Positions 11,101 through 14,558 of a stretch of 14,558 nt of DNA are shown here, piece after piece; position 1 is the first letter of the stretch; every line of letters starts with the position of its first letter. Below the pieces are notes generated by a model that saw nothing but the letters and a program-made list of their open reading frames with translations, was not told the origin of the DNA and ran no database searches. Location: positions 1 to 14,558 of the forward strand of contig JAOXYB010031676.1 in assembly GCA_028565635.1 (NCBI GenBank), read 5' to 3'. Source of the DNA: Phoronis ovalis. Its lineage: Eukaryota > Phoronida > Phoronidae. A program made the translations under genes and the position numbers.

Positions 11101-13111
11101 ATTTTTTTCAGCATTTTCGTTTATGAGCCCAAACTGCAGTTTTGAAGATATGAATAAACCTCTATGCGGTTGGGAACACCATGGGTCTAATGACTTTGAT
11201 TGGATACGGGAAAGAGGAAGGACATTGAGCCAAAATACCGGACCAAGTGCCGATCACACTTTGGGAAATATGAACGGTAATTTTCAAACAGAAACTGTGT
11301 TCAATTTTGCAATATTGGTTTGATTCCTGGTAATATTGAAGTACAATTCATTTAAACAAAAGTAACTGATAGCATGTTATGTGAAAATGAAACTGATATT
11401 ACTGTTTTTTAGGACATTACGTTTATATCGAGGCATCATCTCCACGAGTGCTAGGAGATTACGCTGCATTGGTCTCCCCAGAACTATTACCCCCAACGGA
11501 CAATGCCGGTAACGTGGTTAAAAACCAATCAATCTGTTTTGAAATGTTTTACCACATGTTTGGTAGAGGCGTGGGTAAGTTTTTTCTATATATAGACTAT
11601 ATCTTTCTAGCACTTTTAGCAACGCGCTACTATGTATTTTTAATTGTTTTGTACGTGATGAGAGCCATTAGACTGGCTATTGGGTTTCATTTCAGTTTAC
11701 CTGTAACTTAAAGCATATTATTCTGATTATTCTTTATCAACGTAACAGAACCGTGTCAAATTTGTCACTGTGTAAGATGTCAATTAGACTCATGACTAAA
11801 CTCTTGACATTTACAGATTGTTTTAATTATGTAAAAGCTAAAATAAGTACATGGGATATGTTGCACTCTTTGGTTTTTCTTTCTAGTGTTTAAAAAAATA
11901 AACTCACTATTGAGGAAATGATATAGTTAGTGATAAAATATATTACTCTCTGAAAGGTAAATTTTGAACAAGTCTGTTGAAACCCGTTAGAGATATAGCT
12001 CTTTATCTAAAATAAATATATGTAAAAGGTACTAACACAGCTAATGTTGTAATTCAACTCATTATAGGTAATATTACTGTGGAGTACTTGGTGGCTAACA
12101 CCAGCAAGAAGATGTTTATGATGTCTGGTGACCAAGGCAATAGATGGAAAAATGTTTCCATTCCTCTTCCAATGTTAGACCAACCTTTTAAGGTAGAGTT
12201 CTTAATTTTATCTGCATTTCGTACATTACCTATAATATAACTATTGCAACCTAGTACTTAGCGTCATCTCCAATTTTTCCGTTAAGCTGATGTAAACTTC
12301 CATTGTTTCTAGCTATAAAGAATGATGATAATAAATCAAATTCGTTTAATACGTAATGAAATATTGTCGTTAGTTTTATCTGTCAATCAGAATCACTCCC
12401 GAAATAGAAGCTGTAAACATTCACTATATGACATCGGACAGTCCCGGGGAACAGCACATCGAAAATGTACTTCTGTTTGGATAAAGTGCATACTTCTAAC
12501 AGCTATATCTAGGAAGCTTATAATTTTCTCTAAATTTAGGCGTTAAAGTGAAACACTCACTAAACATATTGTTCAACATTTCTAGTTGCTGATAAGTGCC
12601 GTTCGTGGTAATGACTACGATGGAGATATTGCTATTGACGACCTAACTTTGAATACCAACTGCACAACAGCTATGCTTGTACGAGGTAAATAATGCTATA
12701 CTTGTACAACCTATTAGTTTTAATGATCAACGCTGATCTCAGCCTTCTACCATAACGATACCATCAGCATTTAGTTTTATGGCAATGTTCCGAACCATGT
12801 ACAACTCGGGGGTACAACTGTTGAGGAATGTGAAACAATGGCTTAAAAGTAAATAAATAGTGTGTTTATGTTACAGGTTACATACTTGATATTTTGTATG
12901 AAAGCAATCCGATTAATAAAACCATGTTTGCTTTACAGCATTGAATAAACCAGAAACTACGTCTCAATTGAAACAACTACAGGACAGGATCAACGCGCTG
13001 CAGAAGGAATTAACTACTCTAACTGGACATCAGACGAATATTCTACAAATTGTAGAGGGCTTCAAAGGTGTGCTCACTGTTCCAGGAATAAATGGACTAA
13101 CTGATAACTAA
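5053..13111 (+). CDS. Secreted triple-MAM-domain glycoprotein with acidic Ser-Gly segment, Thr/Pro stalk and C-terminal coiled coil (16 exons)
   Basis: Joined exons are 5053-5107, 5684-5725, 6728-6838, 7420-7554, 7908-8042, 8263-8384, 8759-8879, 9372-9524, 9898-10032, 10328-10452, 10767-10911, 11112-11276, 11413-11574, 12068-12192, 12586-12685 and 12939-13111, giving 667 residues with frame kept at all 15 GT-AG junctions. Three MAM domains (meprin/A5/RPTP-mu family, extracellular adhesion modules of about 160 residues) lie at about 70-227, 242-404 and 428-603. Each keeps four cysteines: 74/81/143/227, 249/256/324/404 and 435/445/523/603. Each opens with C-x-F-E and C-G-W and closes with an (I)DD motif before the last Cys. 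A signal peptide, lack of a membrane segment and a C-terminal heptad repeat argue for a secreted oligomer. The start is the first ATG, with A at -3, just below a TATA/initiator pair. Zonadhesin-like or apical-endosomal-glycoprotein-like proteins also combine MAM domains with Thr/Pro stretches, but no VWD or LDL-receptor modules are seen here. The family call is firm; the function is unknown. Confidence 0.9.
5108..5683 (+). other. Intron 1
   Basis: Phase 1 intron from GTAATT to TTTTACAG. It is AT-rich, and I see no open frame or repeat of note. Confidence 0.8.
5684..5725 (+). CDS. Exon 2: acidic Ser-Gly segment (possible glycosaminoglycan attachment)
   Basis: Encodes residues 19-32, ASLEDDGSGEGSGQ, a 42-base exon with phase 1 introns on both sides. 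The two Ser-Gly pairs, Ser26-Gly27 and Ser30-Gly31, follow Glu-Asp-Asp and flank Glu28. This matches the known preference for xylosylation and glycosaminoglycan chain initiation in proteoglycans such as syndecans. The exon is symmetric, so it can be skipped without a frameshift. The modification is inferred from the motif. Confidence 0.78.
5726..6727 (+). other. Intron 2, with possible old interspersed repeat
   Basis: The longest intron (about 1 kb, phase 1, GTAATT to TCTGCAG). It holds short open frames (for example 5771-5953 and 6331-6630) with no splice logic or recognisable family. From about 6110 the base composition is less AT-biased and TGACCT hexamers recur, described separately. Confidence 0.75.
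6116..6615. repeat. Candidate relic of an interspersed repeat with TGACCT half-sites
   Basis: TGACCT occurs at 6138-6143, 6345-6350, 6486-6491 and 6492-6497, with a similar TGACTT pair near 6220-6230. The last two form TGACCTTGACCT. Compositionally this block differs from the AT-rich intron around it. Repeats rich in this motif are, to my recollection, common in mollusc intergenic DNA, but no terminal repeats or target-site duplication could be delimited. Boundaries are approximate. Confidence 0.25.
6728..6838 (+). CDS. Exon 3: Thr/Pro/Lys-rich stalk
   Basis: Encodes residues 33-69. It contains a short internal repeat VPTK-LPTK and the runs TDPPTK and TDPPTT, followed by VAPTQGPT. High Thr and Pro with no Cys suggests an extended, O-glycosylated mucin-like spacer between the Ser-Gly segment and MAM1. 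The exon is symmetric (phase 1 both sides, 111 bases), so skipping it would keep frame. Acceptor TCTGCAG, donor G|GTGAGT. Confidence 0.85.
6839..7419 (+). other. Intron 3
   Basis: Phase 1 intron, GTGAGT to GTTTTGCAG. It contains the GGATCC minisatellite at about 6944-7048; otherwise I see no feature. Confidence 0.8.
6944..7048. repeat. Degenerate GGATCC-containing minisatellite
   Basis: GGATCCGG starts at 6944, 6958 and 6988. The main units are 6958-6987 (30 bases) and 6988-7020 (33 bases), sharing GGATCCGG, then T-rich, then (A)AATTA(A/G)CAGAG. A third, eroded unit starts at 7021 (TTAACCTAG then TTTTTGACTAAA). A further related stretch, GAGGATTCGGTTTTTAAGTC, lies near 7137-7156. The units diverge too much for recent slippage. 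Confidence 0.6.
7420..7554 (+). CDS. Exon 4: MAM1, first segment
   Basis: Encodes residues 70-114 (phase 1/1). It opens with the MAM signature C74-TFENGQ-C81-GW, and ends with G-P-x-x-D-H-T-L, also found in exons 8 and 12. The N-D-F-D-W motif of the other two copies is replaced by N-D-D-Y-T-F, so the conserved second Trp is lost. Confidence 0.88.
7555..7907 (+). other. Intron 4
   Basis: Phase 1 intron, GTAAAA to TTTTCACACAG. Nothing recognisable within it. Confidence 0.8.
7908..8042 (+). CDS. Exon 5: MAM1, second segment
   Basis: Encodes residues 115-159 (phase 1/1, 135 bases, the same length as exon 9). It holds the third Cys (C143). Gly-His at the start is shared with exons 9 and 13, but the G-H-Y-x-Y-x-E-A-S and L-V-S-P-E motifs of those copies are gone, and C-F-E-M-x-Y-H-M is reduced to CVDFAYSV. 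MAM1 is clearly the diverged copy. Confidence 0.86.
8263..8384 (+). CDS. Exon 6: MAM1, third segment
   Basis: Encodes residues 160-200 (phase 1 in, phase 0 out). It has ELEVEI at the start and W-S-E-A-R-V-P-I in the middle, aligned with W-Q-K-A-V-I-P-L of exon 10 and W-K-N-V-S-I-P-L of exon 14. It holds the only N-glycosylation sequon of MAM1 (Asn169-Thr-Ser). The acceptor TGCCTTAG has a weak pyrimidine tract, but frame and alignment support it. Confidence 0.83.
8385..8758 (+). other. Intron 6
   Basis: Phase 0 intron, GTACTT to ATCTTTCTAG. It has a small hairpin ATAACG-AA-CGTTAT at 8547-8560 and otherwise nothing recognisable. Confidence 0.8.
8759..8879 (+). CDS. Exon 7: MAM1 end and Thr/Pro linker
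   Basis: Encodes residues 201-240 (phase 0 in, phase 1 out). F-S-I-D-D-V-E-I then C227 is the MAM closing motif. A Thr/Pro linker (S-I-P-T-T-T-T-P-K-P) follows, probably O-glycosylated, leading into MAM2. Donor CTGC|GTAAGT is a strong consensus. Confidence 0.88.
8880..9371 (+). other. Intron 7
   Basis: Phase 1 intron, GTAAGT to GTGTTGTAG. It contains an AT-rich inverted repeat, TATAATCA at 9083-9090 against TGATTATA at 9110-9117; no other feature. Confidence 0.8.
9372..9524 (+). CDS. Exon 8: MAM2, first segment
   Basis: Encodes residues 241-291 (phase 1/1). P-F-S-F precedes C249-DFETST-C256-GW. N-D-F-D-W-L-R and G-P-D-G-D-H-T-L-G follow. The same order occurs in exon 12, showing the two arose by duplication. 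Confidence 0.92.
9525..9897 (+). other. Intron 8
   Basis: Phase 1 intron, GTATGC to AATTTTAG. No recognisable feature; a minus-strand open frame at 9571-9816 has no support. Confidence 0.8.
9898..10032 (+). CDS. Exon 9: MAM2, second segment
   Basis: Encodes residues 292-336 (phase 1/1). It shows the full MAM core: G-H-Y-M-Y-T-E-A-S, then A-V-L-V-S-P-E, then C324-F-E-M-W-Y-H-M-Y-G-S-G. This is the best family match in the window. Donor ATGG|GTAAGA. Confidence 0.93.
10328..10452 (+). CDS. Exon 10: MAM2, third segment
   Basis: Encodes residues 337-378 (phase 1 in, phase 0 out). G-T-L-E-V opens it; W-Q-K-A-V-I-P-L-P matches the conserved MAM strand. One sequon is present (Asn347-Arg-Thr). Confidence 0.9.
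10453..10766 (+). other. Intron 10
   Basis: Phase 0 intron, GTAAGT to TAATTTTAG. No recognisable feature. Confidence 0.8.
10767..10911 (+). CDS. Exon 11: MAM2 end and Thr/Pro linker
   Basis: Encodes residues 379-426 (phase 0 in, phase 1 out). L-V-I-R-G then D-I-A-I-D-D and C404 close MAM2. A Thr/Pro-rich tail of about 20 residues (T-T-T-P-E-P-T6-P-K-P-T) forms the longest inter-domain linker, probably O-glycosylated. Asn401-Ser-Ser is a sequon. Confidence 0.9.
11112..11276 (+). CDS. Exon 12: MAM3, first segment
   Basis: Encodes residues 427-481 (phase 1/1). P-F-S-F again precedes the signature, here with nine residues between C435 and C445 instead of six. N-D-F-D-W-I-R and D-H-T-L-G follow as in exon 8. 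Asn434-Cys-Ser is a sequon whose middle residue is the conserved first Cys. Confidence 0.91.
11413..11574 (+). CDS. Exon 13: MAM3, second segment
   Basis: Encodes residues 482-535 (phase 1/1). G-H-Y-V-Y-I-E-A-S, A-A-L-V-S-P-E and C523-F-E-M-F-Y-H-M-F-G-R-G match exon 9. About nine extra residues lie between L-V-S-P-E and the Cys, with a sequon at Asn519-Gln-Ser. Confidence 0.92.
11575..12067 (+). other. Intron 13
   Basis: Phase 1 intron, GTAAGT to CATTATAG. The exon 13 frame stays open into it until the stop at 11709-11711, described under findings. Otherwise AT-rich with no recognisable feature. Confidence 0.8.
12068..12192 (+). CDS. Exon 14: MAM3, third segment
   Basis: Encodes residues 536-577 (phase 1 in, phase 0 out, 125 bases as in exon 10). 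W-K-N-V-S-I-P-L-P aligns with exon 10. Three sequons occur in 30 residues: Asn537-Ile-Thr, Asn546-Thr-Ser and Asn564-Val-Ser. Confidence 0.9.
12193..12585 (+). other. Intron 14
   Basis: Phase 0 intron, GTAGAG to ACATTTCTAG. The open frame at 12322-12546 inside it has no splice or family support. Confidence 0.8.
12586..12685 (+). CDS. Exon 15: MAM3 end
   Basis: Encodes residues 578-610 (phase 0 in, phase 1 out). D-I-A-I-D-D-L-T-L then C603 close MAM3 exactly as in exon 11. Asn602-Cys-Thr is a sequon. Unlike exons 7 and 11 it lacks a Thr/Pro linker, consistent with being the last copy. Confidence 0.9.
12939..13111 (+). CDS. Exon 16: C-terminal coiled coil and stop
   Basis: Encodes residues 611-667. 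Hydrophobic residues at 621, 624, 628, 631, 635, 638, 645, 649 and 652 follow strict 3-4 heptad spacing, with Gln642 as the one polar core position. About four and a half heptads would form a two- or three-stranded coil. A short Gly/Val-rich tail (G-V-L-T-V-P-G-I-N-G) ends at TAA. No GPI-like or membrane tail is seen. Acceptor GCTTTACAG. Confidence 0.87.
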
Positions 13112-13192
13112 GGAAAATATTTCGGTTATATTTGTTTATTTTTTGTTAAACCACTTGACACAACTCTATGTCAGTCTGTGTAATTAAAAAAC

Positions 13193-13198
13193 AATAAA
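13193..13198 (+). terminator. Poly(A) signal AATAAA
   Basis: A canonical AATAAA lies 82 bases after the stop codon and is followed by a TTGTGATTT stretch near 13225 that could be the downstream GU-rich element. Cleavage is expected near 13210-13220. This gives a short 3' untranslated region of about 100 bases. Confidence 0.65.
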
Positions 13199-13215
13199 CA
13201 ATGAATTACAACACA

Positions 13216-14080
13216 ATGCCATACTTGTGATTTAACTTACCTACTTGCCACATTCAGTAACAATGAGAAAGTTACAAAAAAAACTAAAAGACTAAAGAAT
13301 ATACCGTTACAATTCCAGTAAAGAATACGGTCTCAGAGATATTTTAAACTATCAGTAAATCAACAGTTTTATTAAAGCATGTGCACTGGGACGCGACCTT
13401 ACATCAGATACTGCTGAAGCCAAGCTAGCAACCCAGCCCGGCAGCCTACTGTCAAATGACCTTGAGCTGATGCTAATGATAAATTTCTGTATTCCTTAAC
13501 ACCACAAAATTCAATATTTATACTCATCATTCAATAAAATATCCCAAATCCTTTTAAAATCATACATATGATTCTAGACACTTCCTGATAGCTGTTGTTG
13601 GAGTATGGGTCTTGTATCTTTGGTTATACAAGGTATATGGTTTGGGTTTACGAAAAGGAGTTACTGAAGCAGCCTTTCAGAAATCAAGGATAACCAACTC
13701 CTTGTCTAATGGAGCTATTAAATAGCGAACACAGACGGGGCCAGAATATGAGAAAAATTATGGAGGTTTTAACTCAGGAATGTAACCAGACCCTACTGAT
13801 TTCTAAGCATTATAGCGTCCAACAAAACATTTTCCAGGCACTTCTGAATCAGTAATTATATTATACCTAACAGGAATGAATAAAACAGACATGTTAGTTT
13901 TTTTGATTTGGGTCATACAGCTAAATAAAAAACACTTTGGAAGAATTTGTTAAGTTCTTGGTTAAATATTTCTCTCTCAACAACTCTAGTTAAAACAGAG
14001 CTAGTTTTACAGATTGTTCAGATGTTGTGTGTTAAATGTCAATTGTAATACTGGTCTTATACCAACATCTTTGTAAACTC
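13216..14080. other. 3' intergenic region with short open frames
   Basis: Non-coding as far as I can tell. It contains a 43-codon minus-strand frame at 13399-13530 in a locally GC-richer patch, and a 55-codon plus-strand stretch without ATG at 13558-13725. Neither is recognised. Confidence 0.4.
13399..13530 (-). other. Small minus-strand open frame, unknown
   Basis: Forty-three residues from ATG at 13528-13530 to TAA at 13399-13401, ending C-R-A-G-L-L-A-W-L-Q-Q-Y-L-M. The patch stands out because it is less AT-rich and contains TGACCTTGA (13457-13465), also present in the intron 2 repeat candidate. It may be a transposable-element fragment rather than a gene. Confidence 0.15.
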
Positions 14081-14083
14081 TTC

Positions 14084-14453
14084 CTACAGTACATGTAGCA
14101 CTGCTAACTTTACTTCTGTACCAATCAGTATAGAAGATTTGGTTTCCCGATTCAAAGGTTGTTTACCTATGATGCCTATTTTGACGGTATTTGTATCAAC
14201 ATACAACGAATATAATAGCTTGTGGAACCGTGCGGACAGCTGGGGAACGATACAAACTGTTGTGCAACCTGTTGTATCTGGAGGTGGAGGCCAACTAGAC
14301 ACAGAGCAGTTGTCAACCACCAAGCATCGCAAAAATGGGGTTGTTCATTTGAAAAGCTATTCGAAAAAAGATCTCAGCAAGGAGAAGCCTTTGAACAAGC
14401 ATTGCCAATTGCTATGCTACACTAGCTTTGTGCTGTTTTTTCCAAAATATTAA
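14084..14453. other. Stack of overlapping open frames, unknown (possible decayed gene or element)
   Basis: Three frames are open across the same stretch: plus 14139-14453, plus 14222-14425 (Cys-rich N-terminal part, C-C-A-T-C-C) and minus 14084-14332. The 14222 frame continues upstream only across adjacent TAA TAG stops at 14213-14218. The DNA is less AT-rich than its surroundings, which itself lengthens chance frames. No family is recognised in any frame. Confidence 0.2.
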
Positions 14454-14558
14454 CGATTATCGAAATATTCAATTTGTAAGCCATTTTGTGAAGCTATTGT
14501 TTATGTGTAAGTACCCAATGACCGAGGTTCTTCAAAAATTTGGTATACATATCAAACA

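Noticed and set aside
12322-12546. 74-codon plus frame in intron 14
   Set aside because: Not in frame with exon 14 or 15 and not needed; the MAM3 strand order is complete without it.
1-14558. CRISPR array, operon or prokaryotic mobile element
   Set aside because: No spaced direct repeats, no ribosome-binding sites and no long uninterrupted genes; the gene structure is clearly that of an intron-containing animal genome.

Overview
The window looks like nuclear DNA of an invertebrate animal, most plausibly a mollusc such as a bivalve. It is AT-rich, has GT-AG introns of about 130 to 1,000 bases, a TATA/initiator promoter and an AATAAA poly(A) signal, and shows no prokaryotic operon structure. 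The mollusc assignment is inference; no sequence search was possible.

The central content is one plus-strand gene of 16 coding exons, from the ATG at 5053 to the TAA at 13109-13111. Joined, the exons give 2,004 bases, or 667 residues. Every junction keeps frame with a GT donor and an AG acceptor. The predicted product is a secreted glycoprotein with, in order: an 18-residue signal peptide; a short acidic Ser-Gly segment (residues 19-32) resembling a glycosaminoglycan attachment site; a Thr/Pro/Lys-rich stalk (33-69); three MAM domains (about 70-227, 242-404 and 428-603) joined by Thr/Pro-rich linkers; and a C-terminal heptad coiled coil (about 621-652). No transmembrane segment is seen in the spliced product. 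Each MAM domain is built from four exons with the same intron phases (1, 1, 0, 1), the signature of tandem duplication of a four-exon block. MAM2 and MAM3 resemble each other more than either resembles MAM1.

Layout: 1-310 is a (TG)n/(TATG)n microsatellite with an inverted-repeat tail. 311-4996 is AT-rich and apparently non-coding, with small palindromes and short direct repeats and one unconvincing 98-codon ATG frame near 4177-4473. 4997-5031 is the core promoter. 5029 to about 13215 is the MAM gene; intron 2 holds a possible old interspersed repeat with nuclear-receptor-like half-sites, and intron 3 holds a GGATCC-containing minisatellite. 13215-14558 is the 3' flank, with a few short open frames that may be decayed mobile-element or gene fragments but match nothing I recognise.

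How the parts may work together (inference): the coiled coil would oligomerise the protein, the MAM domains would supply adhesive contacts, and the O- and N-glycosylated stalks plus the possible glycosaminoglycan site would make an extended, hydrated extracellular molecule. This would suit an extracellular-matrix, mucus, haemolymph or shell/byssus role, but the sequence does not decide among these.
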